A DNA stretch of 37,328 nt from Nitrospira sp. (GTDB lineage Bacteria > Nitrospirota > Nitrospiria > Nitrospirales > UBA8639). Positions 7,921-17,119 of this stretch are shown piece by piece. The stretch spans positions 1-37,328 of the forward strand of contig JAGQKG010000008.1 in NCBI GenBank assembly GCA_020430245.1, given 5' to 3'. The notes beneath the pieces were generated by a model. That model saw only the letters and a list, made by a program, of their open reading frames with translations, was not told the origin of the DNA and did not search any database. The translations under genes and the position numbers were made by a program. The first letter of the stretch is position 1, and each line of letters begins with the position of its first letter.

Positions 7921-8517
7921 ATGAAGCAAAAAGGCTTGCGCACCACAAAACGGGAGCAACTCATTCAGGCCGCTTTGCCCCTATTTGCGAAAAACGGGAT
8001 CCATGCCACGGGGATCGACACCATCGTGGAACACTCGGGGGTGACAAAAAAAACCTTATACGCGCATTTCCGCTCAAAAGAGGAATTGGTACTCGCAGCG
8101 TTGCGACACTATGACGGACAATTTAGAAATTCGTTCATGCGGCAAGTAGAAAGGAAGGCGCGCACTCCAAAGACTCGCTTGCTGGCTATTTTCGATGTAG
8201 CGGAAACCTGGTTTTCGCAACAGAGTTTTTATGGATGTCTGTTTATCAATGCCGTTGGTGAACATTCTGCCCCCGACACCTCACTCCGTTACGTCTGCAG
8301 CGATTTCAAACGGATGATGACGGAGTTTATTTTCGAGCTCTGCATTAAGATGAAAGCGCGAAATCCTCAGCAGTTAGCCGAGGAACTCGCAATTTTATTG
8401 GAAGGGGCAATCGTGACAGCCCAAGTGTCTCAAAAACCCAACGCAGCCAAAATTGCCAAACGCGCAGCATCAGTGCTGATTGAAAAGCAACGATCACATG
8501 AACCACACCAAGAATAG
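7921..8517 (+). CDS. TetR/AcrR-family transcriptional regulator
   Basis: A 198-residue regulator. The N-terminal domain is typical: TKREQLIQAALPLFAKNGIHATGIDTIVEHSGVTKKTLYAHFRSKEELVLAALRHYD, with the helix-turn-helix at about residues 28-50. The C-terminal ligand-binding part has TRLLAIFDVAETWF, YGCLFINAVGEHSAPDTSLRYVC and a long helix region. These resemble TetR proteins that sense small electrophilic or aromatic compounds, though the inducer cannot be read from sequence. The start ATG is preceded by AGG at short distance. It is transcribed divergently from the YHS gene, with a palindromic site between. A decayed copy of part of its C-terminal domain is found near 13,957. Family certain, target inferred. 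Confidence 0.92.
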   Translation: MKQKGLRTTKREQLIQAALPLFAKNGIHATGIDTIVEHSGVTKKTLYAHFRSKEELVLAALRHYDGQFRNSFMRQVERKARTPKTRLLAIFDVAETWFSQQSFYGCLFINAVGEHSAPDTSLRYVCSDFKRMMTEFIFELCIKMKARNPQQLAEELAILLEGAIVTAQVSQKPNAAKIAKRAASVLIEKQRSHEPHQE

Positions 8518-9548
8518 GATCAAATATCGAGAAGGATGGTTAGGTATTTCTAATTGTTTTGATGATCATCACTCGTCAATCGAAAGCTTCCTAATTGAGG
8601 CCAACGGAAGGTCTTTTTGGCTATTCTCCCCGTCATGAATAATATTCAGCGGGCAGCTGTATATATCGGAAAGGCTTCAACTGAGGCTATCTTGGTCCTA
8701 TAGGCTCTCTTGTATGTTTACTTACAACCGAACACCGAAATTGTCCGCTTGTGATTCAGCGAAATACCATACATACGCGATGTACAACCCATTTTGAGTG
8801 CATGTATGGCCTCATCTACAATCCAGAACTTCCTGACATAGGAAATGTTCCCGAGTTCACTCAGCCGGCAAAAAATAAGTGAGAGTACCCATGGCAGCCC
8901 TATGCTTATGTCATGGAGAACAAATTGGTAAATTTAGGGGTGCTTTTGTTAGACTACATTCTTACAAGGGCTCAGTAGGGCTTCACAAGAGCGGATGCAT
9001 CTTTCGTAATCTTGTCCTACACCTTCCAAATTCAATATTCATACGTTTCTCGAACTGAATAGTCATTCTTTGAAATCATCCCGCTGTTTCGAGAAACTTA
9101 CCAAGATCCGACCAATTAGATCGGGCCTTTGATTATTCTCTAGGCTCAGGTTACAGATTGCATCCATGACAACATGCCAAGCCCCGAAAAAATACCCTTC
9201 CACATCCAATCAAAGAAATAACGATGGGATCTGAGTTTTAAGGAATATCTTTGTGTGGCTATGACCATTCCAGGCATTGCGTATCTCCACGATGGGCAAT
9301 CGGATCAGCCTTTTTTAAACTGTCCTTTTAGAATATCCAGCCCGCCAAATACCAAAGACCACACATTCCGTAAAATTGTATTTGCCAGGAGCTCTCCTTC
9401 TGGTTTATCTTGTTGAGTTTTGAGCATTCTCCTTTTATCTTAAGAGAGCTGAGTATCCCTGTTTTACAAGAAGGCCTCGATGAAGTTCACTGAATCGTAA
9501 GTTGTAAATATCTCGAGATCCCCTACACATGAGAGAGGAGCGTTGAGG
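8518..9548. other. 1-kb intergenic stretch without recognisable gene
   Basis: No open frame here has both a ribosome-binding site and protein-like composition. The sequence is AT-richer than its neighbours and broken by stops in all frames. I see no tRNA, no clear terminator after tetR and no long repeat. It probably holds the promoter of the desaturase in its last 100 bases, but no convincing -35/-10 pair was found. Confidence 0.4.
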
Positions 9549-10538
9549 ATGCCAGAAATCCAGCGGATCATGGTGGGCTCATGGAAACTGTTGAAGTCCC
9601 TGTTTGATAGCCAAGAAGCAACAGCACTAGCCTCCCATAAAAATGGTCGTGACATAGACCTGGTGCGCACGATCCCATTTCTGGCCTTACATGTTGCCGT
9701 CCTCGCAGTCTTTTGGGTTGGGTGGAGTCCAGTGGCAATCGCGGCTGCCGTGTCCTTGTATATTGTCCGAATGTTCGCTATTACCGGATTTTATCACCGT
9801 TATTTTTCACACCGAACATTTCGCACCTCACGAGGGATGCAGTTCCTGTTTGCCTGCCTTGGAGCCAGTGCTGCCCAACGAGGTCCTTTATGGTGGGCGG
9901 CTAATCATCGCCACCATCATGCCTATTCTGATAAACCAGCAGATGTTCATTCTCCTGTCATCCGCGGTCTCTGGTGGAGCCATATAGGTTGGTTTTTAAC
10001 CCATGACCAACTCGCGACAAAATTGAATCGTATCAAAGATTTTGCGCGATACCCAGAATTACGGTTTCTGAACCGTTTTGACACAATTGTGCCAATTGGG
10101 TTGGCAGTCATCCTGTTTCTCTTGGGAAACTGGCTGGGGAGCTCCTATCCAAATTTGGGAACGAGTGGATGGCAAATGTTGGTGTGGGGTTTTGTAATTT
10201 CGACTGTTGTCCTGTGGCACGGTACGTTCACCATCAATTCCCTCTCCCATCTTTTCGGTAGCCGCCGCTATGCAACATCAGACCATAGCCGGAACAACTT
10301 CCTTCTTGCCATCATCACCTTAGGTGAAGGATGGCACAATAATCATCATAAATATTGCAGCTCCGCCCGGCAAGGATTTCGATGGTGGGAAATTGATGTC
10401 ACATATTACCTACTGGAGGGACTCCAATTCTTCGGGATCATCTGGGATATTCGTCCAGTACCCGCTTGGATACTGAATCACTCAAATCTTGATCAGGTGG
10501 ACCAGGATACCGATTCAGCCGAGAAGATGGCGATGTAG
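9549..10538 (+). CDS. Membrane fatty-acid desaturase (delta-9 acyl-CoA desaturase type)
   Basis: A 329-residue membrane di-iron enzyme that introduces a cis double bond into fatty acyl chains. All three histidine boxes are present: HRYFSH (83-88), HRHHH (120-124) and HNNHH (263-267), with the additional conserved NSLSH (230-234) and GEGWHNNHHKYCSSARQGFRWWEIDVTYY. Hydrophobic pairs at about 40-80 and 178-225 fit four membrane helices. An in-frame TTG two codons upstream exists, but the ATG at 9549 is 8 bases after GAGGAG and is preferred. It stands alone, with long non-coding DNA before and a separate lipoprotein gene after. A weak stem (AAGGCAT, 10569-10575, with ATGCCTT, 10591-10597) lies downstream. 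Confidence 0.93.
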   Translation: MPEIQRIMVGSWKLLKSLFDSQEATALASHKNGRDIDLVRTIPFLALHVAVLAVFWVGWSPVAIAAAVSLYIVRMFAITGFYHRYFSHRTFRTSRGMQFLFACLGASAAQRGPLWWAANHRHHHAYSDKPADVHSPVIRGLWWSHIGWFLTHDQLATKLNRIKDFARYPELRFLNRFDTIVPIGLAVILFLLGNWLGSSYPNLGTSGWQMLVWGFVISTVVLWHGTFTINSLSHLFGSRRYATSDHSRNNFLLAIITLGEGWHNNHHKYCSSARQGFRWWEIDVTYYLLEGLQFFGIIWDIRPVPAWILNHSNLDQVDQDTDSAEKMAM

Positions 10539-10746
10539 ATACACCAATGCCCCAATGGATTTACTTTTAAGGCATTCTGCTATATGAACCATGCCTTGTT
10601 TAAATTTACGGTTCCAGGCCTTCCCTTTCTCTCTCTTCCCCACCTTTCTCAAGCAAAAAAATCATCATTCTCGTGAAAGATGCACCCACTTGGAAGGGTG
10701 ATGTATGATAAGTCTATTGGCTCCCGACTCCTTGTGAGGTACGAAC

Positions 10747-11769
10747 ATGTTCCGCCCTTGTGTCTCCCTCATGACGATAGTCCTCGTAACCGCTCTGACC
10801 CTTCTGCTTGGATGTTGCACAGCCTGGCCCTTTTCCATAATTGAGCCGGTAGAATTCACTGTTTACCAGTCAGGTGATCATATCTCGGTTGCCTTGGATT
10901 TAGAAAATCTTCCCGGCGTCACCAAGGTGAACTACTACTGGTATGGTGAGTTTGACGATATGCTGCGAGAATTTGTCGAGGAAAAATTAGCCCTTGTCGC
11001 CACGGCAAAAAGCAATCCAGCCTTTGGCGGAAAGATCCTGATTCCCGAAGAAGCAATAGGCACCTATCGGCTTTTGGCTGTGGCCGAACAGGGTGGCAGA
11101 CAATCCCAACATGAATCCTTAGCCATCTTTGATGAAATACTGATTCAGATCGAGCCAAACGCTGAACTCCTCGAAATAGATTTTCAAACAGACAAGCCCC
11201 TGAGATTGGGACGAGCCAGCGGAACCCGAGTGTATGACCAAGTAGACTTTCTTGGAAAAACCTTTGAATTACCAGTGATTGGCCGATTCTCAGACGGAAT
11301 CACCCGTTCCCTTCGAGCCCAAAGCACAGGAACCACCTACCACTCTACCGACGACAATATTATTTCTGTCAACTCAAATGGGATGCTCCGGCTGGTGGGG
11401 AACGGGGAAACCATGGTCACCGTAAAAAACCGCAATCAAGATGCCACCCTCGATATTCTGGTTGAGGTCAACGATGAACCGAATCACCCACCGGTTTCGG
11501 ATCCCGGCAAAACGCAAACGGTCTTTGCGGGGGCACGGGTCATCTTGAATGGCTTAACAAGTTATGATCCCGATGGCGGCTCTCTCCAGTACCATTGGGA
11601 ACAAGTACGAGGCAGTAAAGTCCCGTTGCTCGACCCCTATTCCGCACAAGCCAAATTTTTGGCCCCGTTCGTAGTCGAAGAACGGCTCTTCCGCTTCACG
11701 CTCAGAGTCACGGATATTCAAGGTGCCGACAGTCTACCTGCCTCTGTCGACGTCATCATCACGCCCTAG
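10747..11769 (+). CDS. Lipoprotein with Ig-like/PKD-like domains
   Basis: A 340-residue protein exported as a lipoprotein: hydrophobic h-region TIVLVTALTLL and a lipobox ending LLGC with Cys23. After an N-terminal region of unknown fold (about 30-165) there is a segment like a bacterial Ig-like group 2 repeat (about 170-240: GRFSDGITRSL, DDNIISVNSNGMLRLVGNGETMVTVK). A PKD-like domain follows (about 245-340: PVSDPGKTQTVFAGARVILNGLTSYDPDGGSLQYHWEQ and FRFTLRVTD). Such domains give adhesion or scaffold roles at the cell surface. The start has GAGGT 7 bases upstream. A perfect 20-bp palindrome begins at the last base of its stop codon. Function unknown beyond surface location. Confidence 0.8.
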   Translation: MFRPCVSLMTIVLVTALTLLLGCCTAWPFSIIEPVEFTVYQSGDHISVALDLENLPGVTKVNYYWYGEFDDMLREFVEEKLALVATAKSNPAFGGKILIPEEAIGTYRLLAVAEQGGRQSQHESLAIFDEILIQIEPNAELLEIDFQTDKPLRLGRASGTRVYDQVDFLGKTFELPVIGRFSDGITRSLRAQSTGTTYHSTDDNIISVNSNGMLRLVGNGETMVTVKNRNQDATLDILVEVNDEPNHPPVSDPGKTQTVFAGARVILNGLTSYDPDGGSLQYHWEQVRGSKVPLLDPYSAQAKFLAPFVVEERLFRFTLRVTDIQGADSLPASVDVIITP

Positions 11770-11788
11770 CTGTGAGGCGCCTCACAGC
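11769..11788. repeat. 20-bp perfect palindrome at the lipoprotein stop codon
   Basis: GCTGTGAGGCGCCTCACAGC is fully self-complementary and overlaps the last base of the TAG. As RNA it forms an 8-bp stem with a GCGC loop but is not followed by a T-run, so it is at best a rho-assisted terminator or 3'-end stabiliser. As DNA it is a symmetric site for a dimeric protein. Confidence 0.6.
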
Positions 11789-12874
11789 ATGTACAGCGCG
11801 AGACAAAAGCCAGACGCAGTCGCACCTTTCCCTGACCCTGCAGCCTCTAGGGCAACTGTAAGCCTCAAAGGGTAAGCATCCCTTTTCTGTTACTATATTT
11901 GTCATTCATCAGAAAATATTTTAGAACACCATAATCCTGCATGGAACACGAGAATGGGAAACTAGTATGCAAGAAATCAGAAGACGGGAATTGAAACAAT
12001 TTCGTTTCCCAGCTAGCGGAGACTTCGATCAAGAGGGAGGACGGTCATGCCAACATAAACCTCTTATTTTCCATTTTTCCCGCTTGTCACCTCGCTAATC
12101 AAGGTCGTGATGCTGCAGGAAAAGGATGGGAAATTCGACGATTTACCAAGCACCTGAATCCATACTCAATGTGGGTGGCAGGCTTTCCCAAGCCAAGTGG
12201 GGTAGAACAAGGTCAAAGATATTTCCGACGATACATCAGGCATTTTCTCAATACTTGGGAAGTCGATAGAACTGAGCGATTGTCGAGTCCGTGATGAATT
12301 TTTTCATAAAAGTCCAGCTTCAGACTTTCTTGCAACAAATTCCGAGGTTTGGCAATCTCCTCCATTAGAACAACATCGAAATCTTTAGTTTTGGTCCTCC
12401 ATTTTCAAAAAACCAAGAGAGGCGCTTTAAATATCCGTCCTTTAATCCCTTAAACCAGTGAGAATGAACCCCATCAATGACAAAACCCAAGGGAATTGGG
12501 ATCTTTATACCTTGTAAAAATAAGAAATGTTCAGTAAGAACACACCTCCTCTTCTCCTTGGATCACCCTCAATGCTCGCAGCAAAATGAAAGTCAGGCTG
12601 GAGGCTGTTCACCATGCCTTGAATACTCTTTCCTATAAAATAAAAGGTAAAAGGTGGTTAATTAAGTGAAATGAAGAGTACGAAAACCTCTTTTTCAATT
12701 GGGATCCAAAAGTACGGAACCTCGCTCACACTTCCACAAGATTATGTGGAATGCATAGCAAATCCCCTTATGTGGCGAGATTCGACTCACAAAAGTAGGG
12801 CAATTATAGACTGTCATTCAAATAGATGGGAGGGCGATTGCCGATGCCCAAGTTGAAAGCAAGCTGATGGAAGG
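11789..12874. other. Intergenic stretch without recognisable gene
   Basis: About 1.1 kb with frequent stops in all six frames. The longest frame (12671-12856, 61 codons) has no ribosome-binding site or recognisable pattern. No RNA gene or mobile-element end was found. The last few hundred bases may be the lost 5' flank of the broken lipoprotein gene that follows. Confidence 0.4.
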
Positions 12875-13801
12875 GTGGCTTGGTTGTGTTACCCCCTACT
12901 GGCACTCACTGTGCTAAGCGCTTGCCTGGGAAAGCTTGAAACGAAATCCACATTCACCAAACCATGTCGCCCGGATTGGCAACAGCAAGCGGGCCTCTCG
13001 GAAGCAGCTCTTCCTGATTCAACTGTGAGCCATGGGCTCCCGGTTTTGGTATTTAATATTCCTGACCACCTTCTTTCCGATTCGTTCTTCTTGAGCGTGG
13101 CCCACACCGAAGAAGAGGTCGCATGCCTTGGGGATCTAGCCTCCAAGTTCGATCTTGTGCTGGTTCAAGAAACCTTTGTCCCTCCAGCACAACTCGCCCA
13201 ATACACCAAACATGCCTGGATAAATCACCCATTTTTCACCGAAAGCGGTGGTGGGGACTGGTGGCCTCTTCGAGCCATGAGCAACATATGCTTGAGTCCC
13301 GAACTCCTGATGCTCGCCCGCGAACAACCTGAGTCTATCTACTCAACACACCATAAAACCTTTGTAGGCTGGAATACCGACCTGAATTAAGCCGGGGTTT
13401 TCAAGCTTGTTCAATTCCCAACATTTTGGGCACTGAATAGCCATATGGACGCAGGTCGTGATGAAGCCAGTATTGAGGCCAGGACTCTGCAGTTTAGACA
13501 GCTTACTGCAGATATTAGGTGTTTCGTTTCTCCTGAAGCACCATTGCTTGTCAGCATGGATACGAATCTTCGACCAGACCATGAGGAACGCGATGCAGAA
13601 ATTTTGAAAGAGCTTCTTAACGCGAACGCTTTAACCCTTATACATCGAAACGGACCTGATTTAATTGCCGTCAGAGGAATCCGCACAGACCATGCCCAAT
13701 CCCTTCCATTCGATGACACCCTTAGCGATCACAACGCCCTGTCCGTTAATATGTACTCACCATTCAGGTTGGAGTCACAAGGCTTATCAGGCTCCCATTA
13801 A
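12875..13801 (+). pseudogene. Endonuclease/exonuclease/phosphatase-fold lipoprotein, broken by an in-frame stop
   Basis: Two open segments in the same frame are separated by one TAA (13388-13390). The first starts at GTG with a lipoprotein-type signal (LLALTVLSAC) and continues with typical EEP-fold blocks: PVLVFNIPDHLLSD, FDLVLVQETFVP and GWNTDLN. The second holds NSHMDAGRDEAS, LLVSMDTNLRP (a DxN-type motif) and LSDHNALSV, the SDH motif ending the catalytic core. Together they give the metal-dependent phosphodiesterase layout with Glu (QE), Asp-Thr-Asn and Ser-Asp-His present. The residues expected around the mid-domain GLAIFS motif are poorly kept (RAMSNICLSPELLML). The GTG start has no proper spacing to a ribosome-binding site, so the 5' end may be damaged too. 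Best read as a decaying gene. Confidence 0.7.
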
Positions 13802-13924
13802 TGTTCTGGTGACTCCCCGCCTCTTTTTAAATGGATCAAGTCGTTGGCTCTTTACTTTGGGGATGGTTTGTTAAGGACAACTCATTTTTTAGGGGAATGT
13901 GAATGGGCATTTAAAAGATTTCAT

Positions 13925-14030
13925 TGCCCTTCTAGTGATTACCAACACACCTGCCCCCTCACTCCGATACGTCTGCAGCGTTTTCAAGCCCATAAGGACG
14001 GATTTTATCTTCCTCCAGTTTAGGAGGTTT
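13925..14030 (+). pseudogene. Fragment of a tetR-like gene
   Basis: Bases 13957-13987 match 8279-8309 inside the tetR gene at 29 of 31 positions. Looser similarity continues on both sides and, in translation, PAPSLRYVCSVFKPIRTDFIF parallels the regulator's SLRYVCSDFKRMMTEFIF. No DNA-binding domain or start signal is left. This is a decayed piece of a paralogous TetR C-terminal domain. Confidence 0.6.
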
Positions 14031-14091
14031 TGTGCAGAATTCTCAAAAATTAATGAAAGAACTCGGGTTCTTAACTGCTCAATTGGCAAAT

Positions 14092-15684
14092 TTATATCTT
14101 TGTATTGATGTAGACTTTTACTCCAGGATTGAAATCCCTTCCGAGGGAATCGAACATTTTTTCATCCAGGCTGATGAAACTCGCATCATTATGAAGATTT
14201 TCATCCGCCAAAGTCCCCCGGTCAACGATGATGATTTTGGCAAGAGACGATTCCACCTCTTCGACAGTTTGAGACCTCTTCGACCTACCATGCCAGGGCA
14301 CGTGCATCAGAAAGGCGGTATAGGAATCAATATTTTCCAACCCGCTTGTCGAAGCAATTGGGCCCCTGATATGAAGGGCATTCAATTTTTCCTTCAGGAT
14401 TTTGGCCGCCTGGTAACTGGGTCTCTCCGGAAAGAAAGGTTGGGTAGCGAGGGGAAAGAGAAAAGATAAGGAAATAAGGGACAATGCCATAATATGAAGA
14501 ATTTTCTCCTGACCGGACCGACGCTTGGCCAGATACCCCACAAAGCCCAAACTCCCGCCAAGAAGAAAAGGGTAGACGGAAAAATAATATCGCCTTTCTC
14601 CTCCATAACCCGGCAAATAGATCACCACAAGACACCCAATGAATATCAATGCCCATCGCCAACGATCAGAGCGAATATTCTGTCTCCACGGAGTATGAAA
14701 CATAAATCCGAATATGACCGAGACTAGGCCCATGCCCAGCCAGTCAAAGTCCTTTAGCATGCGTATAGTTTTCATCACATTGCTATGAACGATCCGCAAT
14801 TGATGACGAAAATTTTCTGTGCTTTCAAGCGGGGACCAGTGTGAGTACTTTTTCGAGATTGGATCCTCCCAGGATGAAAGCCGGCCCTGTTCCGGAATAA
14901 GAAAGTCAGAAAAAGTGGGATGTCCCCGCCGGATACCAGCCGGACCCATGACGGCATGACTAATTCCAGCACTTGTCGAAAACACAGGTTTTCCGTACTT
15001 GAGGGACAGTATGAGAATCCAAGGTCCAGCGATAAGCATTAACCCAACGATGGTGATCACAGCGCTACGTAGAGCATGGGTTAGACTAACCTGCTGACAA
15101 ACCGTCCATAACAAGCCTGCCGCCACAATCAGAATAAATGCAAATGGCAACCCAGGCGCTTTCGCTAAATAGGCAGCTCCGAATAAGAGCCCGGCAGAAA
15201 ATTGGACGGATGGCTTATCGCACCACTCAGGATGCAAAGTTCGGCTTATGGCCAGACAAAGAATGCCACTCATCAGGAGGTCCGGAGTAATCCCTTGAAC
15301 CGCCCAGTGGACACTCATAAAAACAACGATCCCGAGAGCCACAAACATCGCGGAGGATCCAATCCCCAAAACCCGGAAAATCGCCAAACAGCCCATGAGA
15401 TACACAATCGCCGACACCCCCATGGCCATTTGCGCAGCGGATAACGGTTCTTCCACCAAGCCAAGCAACGGGACAATGATCCAGCTCAACATCGGCCCCC
15501 AATAACCGGAAACGGCTAAATCGAACTGCCCCGATGCATAATATTGGGCAATTCGAATATAGGAAATTCCATCAGTGCTGATCCAATCCTGATTGACCCA
15601 ACCAGCCCAAATCAGCAACCCAATCTGAAGAATAAAGAAGCCGAACATGGCTCTGGAGAAATCTGGCCGATTCATTTCATCCAT
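14092..15684 (-). CDS. GT-C-like multi-spanning glycosyltransferase
   Basis: A 530-residue membrane protein with about 10-12 hydrophobic segments. It has the GT-C hallmark after the first helix: an acidic loop STDGISYIRIAQYYASGQFDLAVSGYWGPMLSWI, with Asp preceding the GxSY motif. This is followed by helices such as SAIVYLMGCLAIF, MFVALGIVVFMSVHW and AGLLFGAAYLAKAPGLPFAFILIVAAGL, and a soluble C-terminal tail (about 430-530). Enzymes of this fold take a sugar from a polyprenyl-phosphate carrier and transfer it outside the cytoplasmic membrane. It lies 445 bases downstream of the UbiA and HAD genes on the same strand, which could supply such a donor. The start ATG lacks a strong ribosome-binding site; an ATG three codons later is an alternative. 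Acceptor unknown. Confidence 0.75.
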   Translation of the reverse strand: MDEMNRPDFSRAMFGFFILQIGLLIWAGWVNQDWISTDGISYIRIAQYYASGQFDLAVSGYWGPMLSWIIVPLLGLVEEPLSAAQMAMGVSAIVYLMGCLAIFRVLGIGSSAMFVALGIVVFMSVHWAVQGITPDLLMSGILCLAISRTLHPEWCDKPSVQFSAGLLFGAAYLAKAPGLPFAFILIVAAGLLWTVCQQVSLTHALRSAVITIVGLMLIAGPWILILSLKYGKPVFSTSAGISHAVMGPAGIRRGHPTFSDFLIPEQGRLSSWEDPISKKYSHWSPLESTENFRHQLRIVHSNVMKTIRMLKDFDWLGMGLVSVIFGFMFHTPWRQNIRSDRWRWALIFIGCLVVIYLPGYGGERRYYFSVYPFLLGGSLGFVGYLAKRRSGQEKILHIMALSLISLSFLFPLATQPFFPERPSYQAAKILKEKLNALHIRGPIASTSGLENIDSYTAFLMHVPWHGRSKRSQTVEEVESSLAKIIIVDRGTLADENLHNDASFISLDEKMFDSLGRDFNPGVKVYINTKI

Positions 15685-16129
15685 TTTTTATTTCGCCCTC
15701 ATATCCATTCATTTTTAGACTCCTGATGCCTCAAATGCTGGTAATTCCCTATGTCACAAAAGGCCTACATAATTCGTGGTCGGGAATTTCCTCATATTTG
15801 AACCCCTTCCTTATGTTGATTCTCCACAATTTCAGCAGGCATTGGGGCAGAATCATCCCCCGTGGCAGGAAGGATCCCAGAACTGTGAAGGGATCATCTC
15901 ATGCATGTCAGTATAGTTTCTCCGGAAGGCATTGCAGTCAAACGAATTCAATTTTCCTCAACGCATGAAATGATCACGCGTAGCACAAAGTTTTATTTAA
16001 TTCTTCGGAATCCCTGCATAAGTCTGAAGGAATCTTTGGTGGTTGCCTTGTCCATCACCTAACGAAAATACACACACAAACCTAAGCCTCGGGTATCCTG
16101 GAATCATTTGGCTAGACAGATAACCGCAC
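15685..16129. other. Intergenic stretch upstream of the GT-C gene
   Basis: 445 bases between two co-directional genes with no plausible ORF; the only longer frame (15726-15968, plus) lacks a ribosome-binding site. It should contain the promoter or leader of the GT-C gene, but I could not identify a confident -10/-35 pair or terminator. Confidence 0.35.
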
Positions 16130-17119
16130 TTACTTTCCACCAAGTGTCCAAAGAGGGGGAATGATGGCTGGATTAACATTAAACAACTCATACAAAAACG
16201 GAATCTCAGAAAACATAAGCAGGAGAAAGAGCAATGTGCTCAATCCAACATACACAACAAACCCCCCTTCCTTGTACAACTTTTCTGGATTTTGAACAGG
16301 GCTATCCTTAAGCATGCCGACCTTCAGATAGTAGGTCAAAAATCCCGCCCCAATAGGGACAAAAAGTATCAACTCCATATGATATCGGACAAGAAATATT
16401 CCAGATACAAAGGAACAAGCCATCGCATAAAAGAACATACTCAGCAATAAACGATTTTCGGTGTAATACCCGAACGACTTTCGATACCCCCGTGCACGTA
16501 TCGGATCATCAATACGCCGATACTCGGCAAATCGCTTGGTTGCCATGAAAAATGCGCCAACCATCCAATAGGCCAACATAAGTGAAAGCGGAGGGATGCT
16601 ATTGGTTACAAGCGCAAACCACCCGAGCAACAACCGAATCGGATTATTCAGTGATTCAGTCAGCACATCTAAATAAGGAAGATCTTTGGTCCGTATCGGG
16701 GGAATATTGTAAATGAGGCCGCTCACCAAAAATAACAGGGCTGTCGTCCCAAAATATGCATTTAGGGAAAAAGCAAGAACGATCCCTGAAGCCCCCAATA
16801 AGAACCATTCCATCCAGGCCCAGCTGGCCTTGACCTTCCCGGAAGGAACGGGACGATCCTTTTTCACTGGATGGAGTCGGTCATAAGGCGCATCGAGTAC
16901 TTCGTTTACTACATAATTGCTAGAGGCAATTAAACAGGTAGCTGCGATAGCCACGAGCAATGGGAAAAAACTTTTCCAGGCGAAGAGTTCCGGCTCATAA
17001 AACAGGGCAAGCACGATGCCAAGAATCATAAAGACGTTTTTAAACCAATGGTCGATTCGGGCAATCTGGACATAAGGCCAGAGTATCCGAATAACATTAG
17101 ATGGCTGAGTGAATAACAT
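16130..17119 (-). CDS. UbiA-superfamily prenyltransferase (decaprenyl-phosphate phosphoribosyltransferase-like)
   Basis: About 329 residues with 8-9 membrane helices. The signature starts after the first helix: ARIDHWFKNVFMILG, then the first Asp-rich motif NYVVNEVLDAPYDRLHPVKKDRPVPSG (N-x-x-x-D with the K/R-P-x-S-G tail) and the second region YNIPPIRTKDLPYLDVLTESLNNPIRLLLGW. The HWFKN start and overall look are closer to the phosphoribosyl transfer branch that makes polyprenyl-phospho-ribose than to ubiquinone enzymes. The frame is open upstream to 17341, deep inside the HAD gene. I chose the ATG at 17119 because it gives the usual family length and only a 23-base overlap with the HAD stop; an ATG at 17176 is possible. 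The shoulder-to-shoulder layout implies translational coupling. Confidence 0.8.
   Translation of the reverse strand: MLFTQPSNVIRILWPYVQIARIDHWFKNVFMILGIVLALFYEPELFAWKSFFPLLVAIAATCLIASSNYVVNEVLDAPYDRLHPVKKDRPVPSGKVKASWAWMEWFLLGASGIVLAFSLNAYFGTTALLFLVSGLIYNIPPIRTKDLPYLDVLTESLNNPIRLLLGWFALVTNSIPPLSLMLAYWMVGAFFMATKRFAEYRRIDDPIRARGYRKSFGYYTENRLLLSMFFYAMACSFVSGIFLVRYHMELILFVPIGAGFLTYYLKVGMLKDSPVQNPEKLYKEGGFVVYVGLSTLLFLLLMFSEIPFLYELFNVNPAIIPPLWTLGGK

Noticed and set aside
10569-10597. Terminator after the desaturase gene
   Set aside because: Only a 7-bp stem with a 15-base loop and no proper T-run; noted in the desaturase entry but not called.
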